Source of the DNA: Raineya orbicola
GTDB taxonomy: Bacteria; Bacteroidota; Bacteroidia; Cytophagales; Thermonemataceae
Length of the DNA: 45,807 nucleotides
Assembly: GCF_002843425.1 (NCBI RefSeq)
Contig: NZ_NKXO01000030.1
Location: 1 to 45,807 of the forward strand
Direction: 5' to 3'
Shown here: positions 25,567 to 34,870 of the stretch, in pieces
Numbering within the stretch: position 1 is the first letter of the stretch
How the letters are laid out: each line of letters starts with the position of its first letter
The notes under the pieces: generated by a model
Database searches by the model: none
What the model saw: the letters and a program-made list of their open reading frames with translations, nothing else
Told to the model about the DNA's origin: nothing
Position numbers and translations under genes: made by a program

Positions 25567-27399
25567 ATGCTTGCAAAAAAAACTTTTTGTTGGCTTATAG
25601 GACTGATTTTGGTATTTGGAGCAACTGTTTTGCAGGCTCAACCTAAAACCAAGAAAAAGCCTCGCTTGCCCGAAAATGTCTTTGAAAAAGATACCTTTCG
25701 CTACCAGAAACTCCCTTACGACACAGCTAAATACGAAAAAGGCGACCCCATAGAACTTTTAAGTGGAGCTTTGCAAAGCGAAGGTTTTGGCTATGATAGT
25801 CTTATCAAGGTTACGGGCAGAAATATCACCGTAAAGCAAGGCAATAGATATATTTTTTGCGATTCAGCGTATTTCTACCCTCGCAAGAATTTTATCAAGG
25901 CGATGGGAAATGTACAAATCACTGATGATGTAGGCACAACCCTTTCGGCTCGGCAAATGGATTTTGATGCTAATTCAGGAACGCTAATGGCTCGCGGTGA
26001 TGCTAATTTCACCAAAGACCAAACCAATGTGCGAGCTCCCGCTATTGACTACAACATCAATTCCAAAATTATGTATTACTATGGCGGAGGAAAACTCTCT
26101 GACGCTCAAAACGAACTTACCAGCGAGTCGGGGGCTTATGATACCAACACCAAAAATCTTTTTGCCCGCAAGAACGTAAAAGCCAAAGGTATCAGCGAAG
26201 ATGGCGAGCCTTATGAAGTTCGTTCCGATACCCTTTCTTACAACGATTTCAGCAAGAATATTAAAATTCTTGGCAAAGAAGCCCAAATTAAAACCAAAGA
26301 TGGCATTATTTACACTACCGATGGCGAGTTCAATACCAAAACCAAAAAATCCAAACTCAAAGGCAAACCTCGCATAGAAACTGATGAGTACTCTCTCAAA
26401 GGCGATTTTTTAGATTATGACCAAAACCAGCAAAAAGGCGAAGCCGAAGGTAATGTGGAATTTTTTTCTAAGAAAGATAACGTGTTCATCAATGCAGGTA
26501 AAGGTAAAATGAATGGGCGACAGGGAATTTCTCGTTTCTATGGGGGCAGAGCCTATATGCGTATAATTGATGAAGACAAAGATACGCTCTGGATTGTTGC
26601 TGATACACTTGTTTCCATAGGTACAAAAATGGAAGATAAAGAGCAGAAAGCCAAAAAGACGAAAAAACAAATGGAAGAGGATAGCCTACGCAAAGCACAA
26701 GAACCCAAAATGCTTTTTGCCTACCGAAATGTAAAAATTTACAAAAGCAATTTGCAAGGACTTTGCGATTCGCTCACTTACAATATGAAAGATTCGGTAA
26801 TACATTTTTATCGTTTGCCTATTCTGTGGAGCAAAAAAAATCAAATTTTCGCCGATTCTATTCACATTCTCACTAAAAACAACAAACCTGATAGGCTCGT
26901 AATGCGACACAATGCCTTTATTATTTCCAAAGATAGTGCAGGTAATTTCAATCAAATCAAAGGCAAATTCATAGATGCCCTGCTGAAAGATAACAAAATG
27001 GATAAGGTATTCGTACGAGGCAATAGCGAAAGTATTTACTTTCAGTTTGATGAAAACGAGAATTTTATCGGAATGTACAAAGTAATCTGTGGGAGTATCA
27101 AAGCCGAGTTTGAAGAGAATGAACTTTCAGAGGCTACCTTTTACGAGCAAATAAACGGCGAGCTTATTCCTCCTCACGAATTGCAAGAAGGAAATAAAAA
27201 ATTGAGCGGTTTTTCGTGGCAAGAAGAGTATCGTCCCACAAGGCAAAATATTTTAGAACCTCCTAAACCACGTAAAGCCCCTAACACACCCACGAGTACC
27301 CTCGCTGAAAACAAGCCACAAAGCACGCCCAATCTGCAAAATAAACCCAATACGCAGAAAAAACGCGATAGCTTGATGAAACTCGGAAAAGAGAATTGA
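25567..27399 (+). CDS. OstA-like (LptA-domain) periplasmic protein
   Basis: A 610-aa OstA/LptA-family protein, expected to take part in lipopolysaccharide or outer-membrane transport. A signal peptide (MLAKKTFCWLIGLILVFGATVLQAQ) precedes repeated beta-jellyroll OstA-type units, for example FCDSAYFYPRKNFIKAMGNVQI and DFLDYDQNQQKGEAEGNVEF. A second series of similar beta units fills the C-terminal half. The last 60 residues are Pro/Lys/Asn-rich and low in complexity. I took the ATG at 25567 because it starts the signal peptide; the open frame begins at a TTG at 25513. The LptF/G permease encoded near 5-6 kb could belong to the same transport route. Confidence 0.88.
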   Translation: MLAKKTFCWLIGLILVFGATVLQAQPKTKKKPRLPENVFEKDTFRYQKLPYDTAKYEKGDPIELLSGALQSEGFGYDSLIKVTGRNITVKQGNRYIFCDSAYFYPRKNFIKAMGNVQITDDVGTTLSARQMDFDANSGTLMARGDANFTKDQTNVRAPAIDYNINSKIMYYYGGGKLSDAQNELTSESGAYDTNTKNLFARKNVKAKGISEDGEPYEVRSDTLSYNDFSKNIKILGKEAQIKTKDGIIYTTDGEFNTKTKKSKLKGKPRIETDEYSLKGDFLDYDQNQQKGEAEGNVEFFSKKDNVFINAGKGKMNGRQGISRFYGGRAYMRIIDEDKDTLWIVADTLVSIGTKMEDKEQKAKKTKKQMEEDSLRKAQEPKMLFAYRNVKIYKSNLQGLCDSLTYNMKDSVIHFYRLPILWSKKNQIFADSIHILTKNNKPDRLVMRHNAFIISKDSAGNFNQIKGKFIDALLKDNKMDKVFVRGNSESIYFQFDENENFIGMYKVICGSIKAEFEENELSEATFYEQINGELIPPHELQEGNKKLSGFSWQEEYRPTRQNILEPPKPRKAPNTPTSTLAENKPQSTPNLQNKPNTQKKRDSLMKLGKEN

Positions 27400-27418
27400 A
27401 ACTTTTTTGTAAAAATAT

Positions 27419-27443
27419 TGTTTTAACAATAGATGTTAAAACA
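27419..27443. repeat. Inverted repeat upstream of the pirin gene
   Basis: TGTTTTAAC (27419-27427) pairs with GTTAAAACA (27435-27443) across 7 nt, ending 8 nt before the pirin ATG. There is no clean T-tract, so an operator is at least as likely as a terminator for the OstA-like gene. Confidence 0.4.
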
Positions 27444-27451
27444 TTTATTTT

Positions 27452-28161
27452 ATGAAAAAAGTCATTCATCGTGCCACAGATAGAGGCTATGCTAATTTTG
27501 GTTGGTTAGAAGCCTATTATTCGTTTAGCTTTGCGAATTATTACAACCCCGAAAAAATACATTTTGGAGCTTTACGAGTGTTGAATGATGATAAAATATT
27601 GGGGGGAACAGGTTTTGCTACGCACCCTCACGATAATATGGAAATTGTAACCATCCCTTTGGAAGGAGGGTTAGCTCACGCTGACAGCACAGGGCAGTCG
27701 GGGGTAATTCTCAAAAATGATGTGCAGATAATGTCAGCAGGAACAGGAATTTATCACTCTGAAAAAACGCCTTCGCCGACCAAATTACAAAACACTTGCA
27801 AATATGGGTTTTTCCAAAAATTCGGAACATAGCACCTCGTTATGCTCAGAAATCTTTCTCTCCTGAAAGCTATCAGAACCGCTTACAAGTAATAGTTGCT
27901 CCCGATAAACCCGATGCCCTTTGGATAAACCAAGATGCCTACTTTTGGCTTGGTAATTTTGAAAAGGGGAAAACAACAACTTATCAAATTCAAAAACAGG
28001 GGAATGGTGTGTATGCTTTTGTAATTGAAGGGAAAACTCAAATTGCCCAAGAAGCACTCAATAAGCGAGATGCTTTAGGGGTGTGGGAAACAGATAACTT
28101 TGAGATTGAATTTCAGGAAAATACCCAAATTTTACTGATAGAAGTGCCAATGCAAATTTGA
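27452..28161 (+). pseudogene. Pirin family protein, frameshifted
   Basis: A bicupin pirin-like protein whose reading frame is broken once. The N-terminal part (27452 to about 27832, MKKVIHRATDRGYANFGWLEAYYSFSF...) carries the metal-binding cupin region with FATHPHDNMEIVTIPLEGGLAHADS and GTGIYHSE. The C-terminal part continues in another frame from LQIWVFPKIRNIAPRYAQ to 28161. At 27761-27770 the sequence GAAAAAACGC contains an A6 run; one extra A restores a single 236-aa frame through EKNAFADQITKHLQIWVFP, which is normal pirin length. It is either a real inactivating indel or a sequencing/assembly error. Some pirins are quercetinases or transcription cofactors; no function is claimed here. Confidence 0.85.
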
Positions 28162-28168
28162 AGCTAAC

Positions 28169-28207
28169 ACTTTTTCGGTGCTTGGCTCATTCAAGCACCG
28201 AAAAAGT
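28169..28207. terminator. Bidirectional terminator between pirin and glyS
   Basis: Fifteen nt at 28169-28183 pair perfectly with 28193-28207, giving a stem of about 16 bp with core CGGTGCTT/AAGCACCG. A T5 run on one arm and an A5 run on the other let it end transcripts on both strands. Confidence 0.85.
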
Positions 28208-28227
28208 AAAAAATTGAAACAACTATA

Positions 28228-29730
28228 TTAGGACACAATCTTTTGCCAAATATTTTTAAGCGAAACTTCTTTTTCAATTACGCTATTAAGTTCGGCTATT
28301 GGCAAACGCACCTGCTCGGCAGTATCTCTGTAACGCAAAGTAACGGTGTTATCTTGCAGAGTTTGGTGGTCTATGGTTACGCAGAAAGGCGTGCCAATTA
28401 AATCCATACGCGTATAATTCTTGCCAATAGAACCTTTTTCCTCATAAATTGTATTGAAATCATAACGCAGTTGCTCAAACACTTCACGAGCCTTTTCGGG
28501 CAAGCCATCTTTGCGTAAAAGCGGGAACACCGCTACTTTCACAGGGGCAATTGCAGGGTGAAACTTCAAAAATATCCGTTTAGTTTCTTCCCCTTTGGCA
28601 TTGATTTTCACCTCTTCGGTATAAGCATTACAAAGAATAGCAAGAAATAATCTATCAGCACCGATAGATGTTTCCACTACATAGGGTACGTAGCGTTGCT
28701 TGGCTTTATCCGTAATTTCATCGTCAAAATATTGCAATTTCTTTTTAGAAAACTCTTGATGCCTGCCTAGGTCGTAGTCGGTGCGAGAATGAATACCCTC
28801 TAATTCTTTGAAGCCAAAAGGAAATTCATATTCAATATCTAAAGCGGCGTTGGCGTAATGAGCGAGCTTTTCGTGAACGTGAAAACGTAACTTTTCAGCA
28901 GGCAAACCCAAAGCAAGCAAAAACTTATAGCGTTTTTCTTTCCAATATTCGTACCATTCCATTTCCGTACCCGGACGGCAGAAAAATTGCATTTCCATTT
29001 GCTCAAACTCACGCATACGGAAAATAAATTGCCTTGCGACAATTTCATTTCGGAAGGCTTTTCCGATTTGAGCAATGCCAAAAGGGATTTTCATTCTGCC
29101 TGTTTGTTGTACATTCAAAAAATTGACGAAAATACCTTGTGCTGTTTCAGGACGCAAATAAATCACAGAGGCTTCATCAGCTACTGAGCCGAGCAATGTA
29201 CCAAACATCAGATTAAACTGCCTTACCTCTGTCCAATTGCTTGTACCCGAAACCGGACAAACAATTTTTTCCTCCTGCAATAGCTTACCCAAACCTTCAA
29301 AATCTTCTTTTTCCAGCAAGCTATTCATTTGGCTAATAAGTGCGGCGGCTTTGTCGGGAAAGCCTTGCTCTTCGTACTCGTAGGCTTTCGCCTCAATGAG
29401 ATGATCTACCCGATAGCGTTTTTTGGAGTCTTTGTTATCTACCATTGGGTCGTTGAAGCTATCCACGTGTCCAGAGGCTTTCCATACGAGCGGGTGCATA
29501 AAAATTGCGGCATCAATACCCACGACGTTTTCGTTGAGCATTGTCATTGCCTTCCACCAAATTTGTTTGAGGTTGTTTTTGAGTTCTACGCCGTTTTGCC
29601 CATAATCATAAACGGCTTGCAAACCATCATAAATTTCCGAACTTGGAAAAACAAAGCCGTATTCCTTGGCGTGAGCGACAATTTTTTGCAAAGTTGCTTC
29701 TTCGGGGGTAACTTGTGATTTATTTGCCAT
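28228..29730 (-). CDS. glyS: Glycine--tRNA ligase (dimeric type)
   Basis: A 500-aa class II synthetase of the alpha2, eukaryote/archaea-like type, not the bacterial alpha2-beta2 form. Visible features are the N-terminal GFVFPSSEIYDGLQAVYDYG, motif 2 around FGIAQIGKAFRNEIVARQFIFRMREFEQMEMQFF, motif 3 near SIGADRLFLAILCNAY, and the C-terminal anticodon-binding domain (KVAVFPLLRKDGLPEKARE). An insertion holds WFY-type residues for glycine pocket closure. It starts 40 bp after the topA stop, on the same strand, so it may be expressed with topA. Length and motifs are complete. Confidence 0.96.
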   Translation of the reverse strand: MANKSQVTPEEATLQKIVAHAKEYGFVFPSSEIYDGLQAVYDYGQNGVELKNNLKQIWWKAMTMLNENVVGIDAAIFMHPLVWKASGHVDSFNDPMVDNKDSKKRYRVDHLIEAKAYEYEEQGFPDKAAALISQMNSLLEKEDFEGLGKLLQEEKIVCPVSGTSNWTEVRQFNLMFGTLLGSVADEASVIYLRPETAQGIFVNFLNVQQTGRMKIPFGIAQIGKAFRNEIVARQFIFRMREFEQMEMQFFCRPGTEMEWYEYWKEKRYKFLLALGLPAEKLRFHVHEKLAHYANAALDIEYEFPFGFKELEGIHSRTDYDLGRHQEFSKKKLQYFDDEITDKAKQRYVPYVVETSIGADRLFLAILCNAYTEEVKINAKGEETKRIFLKFHPAIAPVKVAVFPLLRKDGLPEKAREVFEQLRYDFNTIYEEKGSIGKNYTRMDLIGTPFCVTIDHQTLQDNTVTLRYRDTAEQVRLPIAELNSVIEKEVSLKNIWQKIVS

Positions 29731-29770
29731 ACTTCAAATGCTTATTTTGAAAGTGTAAAATCAGGTCATC

Positions 29771-32092
29771 TCAAGATTTTTTCTTGCTTCCACTTTTGGT
29801 TTTTTCTTTATCGTTTTGTTCTTGGGCAAGTTGCAAGCACTCTTCAAGTGTTAGAGTTTTGGGTTCTTTACCTTTGGGAATTTTGACATTCTGCTTACCA
29901 ACTTTGATATACGCTCCATACCTGCCATTCAGAACTTGTACTTCGGGATTTTCAGGGAAAGTTTTAATGGTTTTTTCGGAATCAGCTTTGCGTTTGGCTT
30001 CAATAATTTCAATGGCTCTTTCTTCGGTAATGCTGTAAGGGTCATCATCTTTACCCAAAGAAAAAAACTCATTTCCCATTTTTACATAAGGACCGAACCG
30101 ACCAATCGCCACCGTAAGCGTTTTGCCCTCGTAAGAGCCTACCTCACGAGGCAATTTGAAAAGCTCTAAGGCTTCTTGCAGGGTAATCGTTTCTAAAAAT
30201 TGCCCTTTTTTGAGTTTGGCAAAAATAGGTTTTTTATCGCTACCTGCTTCGCCAATCTGCACATAAGCTCCATATTTTCCCAGTTTGGCAAATACTTTTT
30301 CGCCTGTTTCAGGGTGTATGCCAAGCTCTCTATGGGCAACTACCTCACTTTTCTTGATTTCTTCGGTTTCTTCTATTTTGGGGTGAAAATCTTTGTAAAA
30401 GTTTTTTATCATTTTCACCCAATCTTGCTTGCCTTCGGCAATTTCGTCAAATTGTTTTTCTACTTTGGCGGTAAAAGAATAATCTACAATGCTTTCAAAG
30501 TGATTTTGCAGAAAGTCATTCACAACCATAGCTACATCAGTAGGGAAAAGTTTGGCTTTTTCCGAACCAACGATTTCGGTTTTGGTTTTGGCAGAGATTT
30601 TACCATTTTTAAGGGTTATCTCCTGATATTTTCGCTCTTTGCCCTCACGATTTTCTTTTACCACATAGCCTCTTTTAAGTATAGTAGAAATGGTAGGGGC
30701 GTAAGTGGAAGGTCTGCCAATGCCTAATTCTTCCAATTTTTTTACCAAACTTGCCTCTGTATAGCGAGCAGGCGGACGTGAAAAACGCTCCAAAGCCTTC
30801 ATTTCAAGCAGTGGCAAATCTTGTCCTACTCGCAAAGGTGGTAACATTTTGCTAGTGCCTTCCTCATCAGTTTCTTCGTCAGTATCTTCCAAATATACTT
30901 TCAAAAATCCTTCAAACTTGATTACTTCCCCTTCGGCAAAAAATAAAGCGGGGTTAGTGGATATATCAATAGTAGCAATAGTACGTTCTAATTGAGCGTC
31001 AGCCATTTGTGAGGCGATTGCACGTTTCCAAATGAGCTCATAGAGGCGTTGTTCGTTTCGGTCGCCATCTACTTGATGTGCCGAAAAATCCGTAGGGCGA
31101 ATAGCCTCGTGAGCCTCTTGGGCTGTTTCGGATTTGGTTTTGTACTGACGCGATTGTACGAAGTTTTTGCCAAAAGCCTTTTCAATTTCCTTTGCCGCCG
31201 CACCGATAGCCTCTTGGGAAAGGTTAGTGGAGTCGGTACGCATATAAGTTATTTTACCTGCTTCGTAAAGTTTTTGGGCAATTGTCATTGTTTGAGCAAC
31301 CGAAAAACCTAACTTACGACTCGCTTCCTGTTGGAGCGTAGAGGTTGTAAAAGGCGGTGCAGGCGATTTTTTGGCGGGTTTAACTTCTAAATTTTTAATG
31401 GAAAATTTTGCACCGATGCAAGATTGCAAAAAGGCTTGTGCTTCAGTTTCGGTGCTAATTTTATCTTTGAGTTCGGCGATGAGAGTTTTTCCGCCACCCA
31501 CTTCAAATTGAGCTGTAATTTTGAAGGTAGAAGTCGCCTGAAATTTCTCAATTTCTCTTTCTCTTTCTACAATCAGACGCACCGCAACTGACTGCACTCG
31601 TCCTGCCGAAAGCCCCGATTTGACTTTTTTCCAAAGTACAGGCGAAAGTTCATACCCTACAAGGCGGTCTAAAATACGGCGAGCCTGTTGGGCATTTACC
31701 AAGTCTATATCAATTTTACGCGGATTTTGGATAGCTTTCAGAATCGCATTTTTAGTAATTTCTCTGAAAACTATTCTTTTCGTTTTGCTGTCGTCTAAAT
31801 CCAAAGATTCTTTCAAATGCCAAGAAATCGCCTCGCCTTCGCGGTCGTCGTCAGTGGCAAGCCAAACATTTTCAGCCTCTTTTGACATTTTTTTGAGTTC
31901 CTTCACAATTGCCGTCTTATCGGGCGAAATCTCGTAAGTAGGTGTAAAATTTTTTTCAATATCTACACCCAATCCTTTTTCGGGAAGGTCGCGTATATGC
32001 CCATAACTGGAACGTACCGTGAAGTCTTTACCTAAATACTTTTCAATAGTTTTAGCTTTGGCTGGCGACTCCACAATCACAAGATGCTTCAT
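29771..32092 (-). CDS. topA: DNA topoisomerase I
   Basis: A 773-aa type IA topoisomerase that relaxes negative supercoils. The Toprim domain (VIVESPAKAKTIEKYL near residue 5; WLATDDDREGEAI near 78-89) precedes the central domain with catalytic Tyr283 in ITYMRTDSTN. The C-terminal 180 residues hold about three Toprim_C repeats (KLGKYGAYVQIGE, AIGRFGPYVKMGN, LNGRYGAYIKVGK) and a basic tail (KEKTKSGSKKKS). No zinc ribbons of the Cys4 type are present, as expected for Bacteroidota forms. It has its own promoter, then glyS 40 bp downstream. Confidence 0.97.
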   Translation of the reverse strand: MKHLVIVESPAKAKTIEKYLGKDFTVRSSYGHIRDLPEKGLGVDIEKNFTPTYEISPDKTAIVKELKKMSKEAENVWLATDDDREGEAISWHLKESLDLDDSKTKRIVFREITKNAILKAIQNPRKIDIDLVNAQQARRILDRLVGYELSPVLWKKVKSGLSAGRVQSVAVRLIVEREREIEKFQATSTFKITAQFEVGGGKTLIAELKDKISTETEAQAFLQSCIGAKFSIKNLEVKPAKKSPAPPFTTSTLQQEASRKLGFSVAQTMTIAQKLYEAGKITYMRTDSTNLSQEAIGAAAKEIEKAFGKNFVQSRQYKTKSETAQEAHEAIRPTDFSAHQVDGDRNEQRLYELIWKRAIASQMADAQLERTIATIDISTNPALFFAEGEVIKFEGFLKVYLEDTDEETDEEGTSKMLPPLRVGQDLPLLEMKALERFSRPPARYTEASLVKKLEELGIGRPSTYAPTISTILKRGYVVKENREGKERKYQEITLKNGKISAKTKTEIVGSEKAKLFPTDVAMVVNDFLQNHFESIVDYSFTAKVEKQFDEIAEGKQDWVKMIKNFYKDFHPKIEETEEIKKSEVVAHRELGIHPETGEKVFAKLGKYGAYVQIGEAGSDKKPIFAKLKKGQFLETITLQEALELFKLPREVGSYEGKTLTVAIGRFGPYVKMGNEFFSLGKDDDPYSITEERAIEIIEAKRKADSEKTIKTFPENPEVQVLNGRYGAYIKVGKQNVKIPKGKEPKTLTLEECLQLAQEQNDKEKTKSGSKKKS

Positions 32093-32141
32093 AAAAGAAA
32101 TGAGTTTGGCGTAAAACTGCCGAAATCAGGCAATTTTGGCA

Positions 32142-32174
32142 CAAAAATAAAAACTTTTGCAAAAAATTCTCAAA
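32142..32174 (-). promoter_or_regulatory. Promoter of topA
   Basis: On the minus strand TTTG (complement of 32171-32174), a 21-nt spacer, then TATTTTTG (complement of 32142-32149), about 50 nt before the topA ATG. Confidence 0.55.
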
Positions 32175-32195
32175 AATGTGAAAGTTTTTGCGTTT

Positions 32196-33086
32196 TTACA
32201 ATCGTCCATACTTTTTAGGAACACTGAAAGGAAAATCAAGGGGGGTATCAGAAATTTTCGTTTTTTTGTGGTCTATATCCAATTTGAGTTGGAAAGTCCC
32301 TTGTGCGTTCCGATAGTTGAGTGTTATTTGATTTTTGTCAGGGAAAAGCCCTTCTGCAAGCGGCTGAAAATTGCTGTAAATAATCTGCAACTGACTGCCT
32401 CGTTCCATATCGCTTACCCAAAGTTTTTCCATTTGACTATCTTGCAAACGCAAATAGTTATCAATTTGCAAAAAATTCATTCTCTGACGAATAATGTAGT
32501 GGGCAGTATCTTTCAGCACTTTTTTCTCGTCAAATTCTTTAATAGGCATTTCACCTATAAGAATAGCCTGACAAAGAGCATAATTCAATGAGATGCCATA
32601 TTGTTCGCTTAACTGCCCAAAAGAATAACTCTGATAAGTTTTGGCTTGATAATTCAGGAAGCGAATGGAGTCTTTATCAATGAGAATACGCATACCTTCT
32701 ACGCCTACATTTGCCTGCAAAGAAAGCCAAATAACACTATCCTTGCGAATTCGCATTGTAGTTTTGAATTTCTCCTCGTTGGTGCCGTCTGTGAAATCAA
32801 TTTTGGAATTGGAAGAGAGGTACTTAAAATTCAGCAAAGCAGGTTTCTGAGAAAGCGAAAAAAAGTTTTCCTTGCTTTCTTGCACATCTTGCCCCGCAGG
32901 CAAAGGATTTTGAATAATTTGTGTATTATCTTTGATGGGCTGTATTCGCTTTTTTCGGCAAGAGCTACCCAAAAAAAGCAAGGCAAAGGCAAAAGCAAAA
33001 AGTAGAATGACCTTTTTTCCGTGCAAGCCCCCAAAGGGAATAAAAAATAAGGTAGAAGTTGGTTTTGAAACGATAGAGTTACTCAT
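32196..33086 (-). CDS. DUF4292 lipoprotein
   Basis: A 296-aa predicted lipoprotein of the DUF4292 family, a LolA/LolB-like fold found in Bacteroidota. A hydrophobic segment (VILLFAFAFALLFLGSSC) ends in Cys43, a slightly atypical lipobox. The mature part has the family text SSNSKIDFTDGTNEEKFKTTMRIRKDSVIWLSLQANVGVEGMRILIDKDSIRFLNYQAKTY around residues 85-150. The N-terminus is long before the hydrophobic segment, and a TTG at codon 21 could be the real start. The ATG at 33086 lies 1 nt after the stop of the TPR gene, showing tight coupling. The role is probably lipid or lipoprotein handling at the envelope; exact function unknown. Confidence 0.85.
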   Translation of the reverse strand: MSNSIVSKPTSTLFFIPFGGLHGKKVILLFAFAFALLFLGSSCRKKRIQPIKDNTQIIQNPLPAGQDVQESKENFFSLSQKPALLNFKYLSSNSKIDFTDGTNEEKFKTTMRIRKDSVIWLSLQANVGVEGMRILIDKDSIRFLNYQAKTYQSYSFGQLSEQYGISLNYALCQAILIGEMPIKEFDEKKVLKDTAHYIIRQRMNFLQIDNYLRLQDSQMEKLWVSDMERGSQLQIIYSNFQPLAEGLFPDKNQITLNYRNAQGTFQLKLDIDHKKTKISDTPLDFPFSVPKKYGRL

Positions 33087-33087
33087 T

Positions 33088-34836
33088 TTACTCGTAAAGC
33101 TGTTTGTCGGTTAGTTTTTTAGAAAGCAAGGTGCTACCACCTTTGAGGTCTTGGGCTTTTTGCCAATGGCTTATGGCTCTTTCTTTCTCTCCCATTTTGA
33201 AATAAATATCGCCTAAAAGTTCTTGCAACTTTGCTCCTTGTTTGTATTTAAGGGCATTTTCAAGGGTTTTTAGGGCATCGGAAAGTTTATTTTGGCGATA
33301 TTGTACGTAAGCCAACGTGTATAAATACTCACCATTTTCGTTTTCTAAATCTACAATCTTACGAGCTATTTTCAGAGCTTCATCAAGTTTTTGTTTTTTG
33401 TGAGCAAGAAAGTAAGCATAAAAATTCAGAAAATCGTTGTTTTCATTAAGAGTTGGCTGCAATTCTGCAATTATATTTTCAACTTCCTTACTTTTGTTTT
33501 CTGCTAAATAAACCTCAGCAATAGCGGTTTCAAGAATAGCAGATTTATTTTTGCGTGTAAAACTTTTTCCTTGCTCATAACTTTCAAGAGCTTTTTTGTA
33601 GTTTTTGCGTTCAAAATAAGCCTTGCCGTTGTACCACCATATTTCGGGTTGAGTAGGGTACAATTCTAAAGCCTCTTTGGAGTGTTCAAGCAATTGTTCT
33701 ATTTCATAAAGTTGCCAATCATACAATAAAAGTTTTTTCCAAGCCTCAAAATTGTTGTTATCAAGTTTCACAACCTCTACGTAAGCCTCACGAGCTTTGG
33801 AGAAATCTTTTTGTTTTTCTGCTTCTTTGGCAAGCATTAACCAACTTTCTGCGTTTTGAGGTGTATTTTTCACAACTTGCTCAAAATTTTGAGCGGTTTT
33901 ATTTACAAAATTTTTCAAGATTTCACTCCTAACCTCATCAGGTAATTGGCTGTTTTTCAGCAAATCGCCTACTAATTGCTCTTTTTGAGTGTTTTTGTTT
34001 TGTTTTTGATAGGCTTGCAAAAGTTGCAAATGGGTTTGAAACGTGTAATCTGAACCGATTTTAGGCAATAAAAACTGCTCCGCCTGAGCATCTTTTCCGC
34101 TCAAAAGCAAAATTTTGGCATAATTGGCTTGCCACTCGGGTTTTTCAGGGTAAAATTTGACTAATTTTTCTGCTTCTTTCAGTGCTTCGGTAAGATTTCT
34201 TTGCTCCAAAAAAATTTCTTGCTTGGGAGCATTGATATGCTCCATAATGCCGTATTTGCGTTCTAAATCTTCATAGATTTTGAGGGCTTTTTCAGATTTT
34301 TGGAGCTTTTTATGATAGAGTTCTGCTAAATCTTTCCAGTAAATTTCGGTATTAGGAAGTTTCTTATCAAACATTTTTTCATAAGTGCGTGCCGCTTCGC
34401 CGAAAAGACCTTGTTCTTGGTAAATTTTTACAAGTAGCAAATAGTAATCAGGAATATGGTTTTCCAGATTGATAGCGGCGTTGGCGTATTCGGTGGCTTC
34501 GCTGTATCGTTTGAGTTCCAAAAGTGTAAGGGCTATCTGATAATTGATACCCGAGCTTTTAGGATTGATTTTAAGAGCCCTTTTGAATTTTGGCAAAGCA
34601 CTTTCATATTCTTCCACAGAAAAATCAAAAAAACCCTCTAAAAGAGCAGTTTCCGCCGTAAGGCTGACTTGCCTTTCTTTATCAAAAGTAGGATTTTCGG
34701 TAGAGCCATCATCGCCCAAAATTTCTTTTATTTTTTTTTGCCGTTCTTTTCTTTCCTTTTCAAGCTGTTGATAAGATTGAGCAAAACTCATTTGCACAAC
34801 TACAAGCAAAGCGAAAACTATCCAAAACCTATTCAT
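33088..34836 (-). CDS. Secreted TPR-repeat protein
   Basis: A 582-aa protein with a signal peptide (MNRFWIVFALLVVVQMSFAQ, residues 1-20) and at least ten TPR-like helical repeats. Clear ones are EEYESALPKFKRALKINPKS, KRYSEATEYANAAINLENHIPD, LFGEAARTYEKMF and KMGEKERAISHWQKAQDLK. It should be a periplasmic or outer-membrane-associated scaffold. The frame opens at 34857, but the ATG at 34836 matches the signal peptide. It begins 34 nt after nuoB and runs into the DUF4292 lipoprotein with a 1-nt gap, so TPR and DUF4292 genes form one unit; this pairing recurs in Bacteroidota. Confidence 0.85.
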   Translation of the reverse strand: MNRFWIVFALLVVVQMSFAQSYQQLEKERKERQKKIKEILGDDGSTENPTFDKERQVSLTAETALLEGFFDFSVEEYESALPKFKRALKINPKSSGINYQIALTLLELKRYSEATEYANAAINLENHIPDYYLLLVKIYQEQGLFGEAARTYEKMFDKKLPNTEIYWKDLAELYHKKLQKSEKALKIYEDLERKYGIMEHINAPKQEIFLEQRNLTEALKEAEKLVKFYPEKPEWQANYAKILLLSGKDAQAEQFLLPKIGSDYTFQTHLQLLQAYQKQNKNTQKEQLVGDLLKNSQLPDEVRSEILKNFVNKTAQNFEQVVKNTPQNAESWLMLAKEAEKQKDFSKAREAYVEVVKLDNNNFEAWKKLLLYDWQLYEIEQLLEHSKEALELYPTQPEIWWYNGKAYFERKNYKKALESYEQGKSFTRKNKSAILETAIAEVYLAENKSKEVENIIAELQPTLNENNDFLNFYAYFLAHKKQKLDEALKIARKIVDLENENGEYLYTLAYVQYRQNKLSDALKTLENALKYKQGAKLQELLGDIYFKMGEKERAISHWQKAQDLKGGSTLLSKKLTDKQLYE

Positions 34837-34870
34837 TACACAAAAGCATTTAAGCAAAGATAAGCAAAAA

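Noticed and set aside
27762-27768. Programmed -1 frameshift in the pirin gene at AAAAAAC
   Set aside because: The heptamer resembles a slippery site, but its phase is wrong for the X-XXY-YYZ arrangement and I see no downstream stimulatory structure. A plain indel or sequencing error is simpler.
30200-30727. 175-aa open frame antisense to topA
   Set aside because: It is Phe-rich because it mirrors Lys codons of topA, with no recognisable domain.
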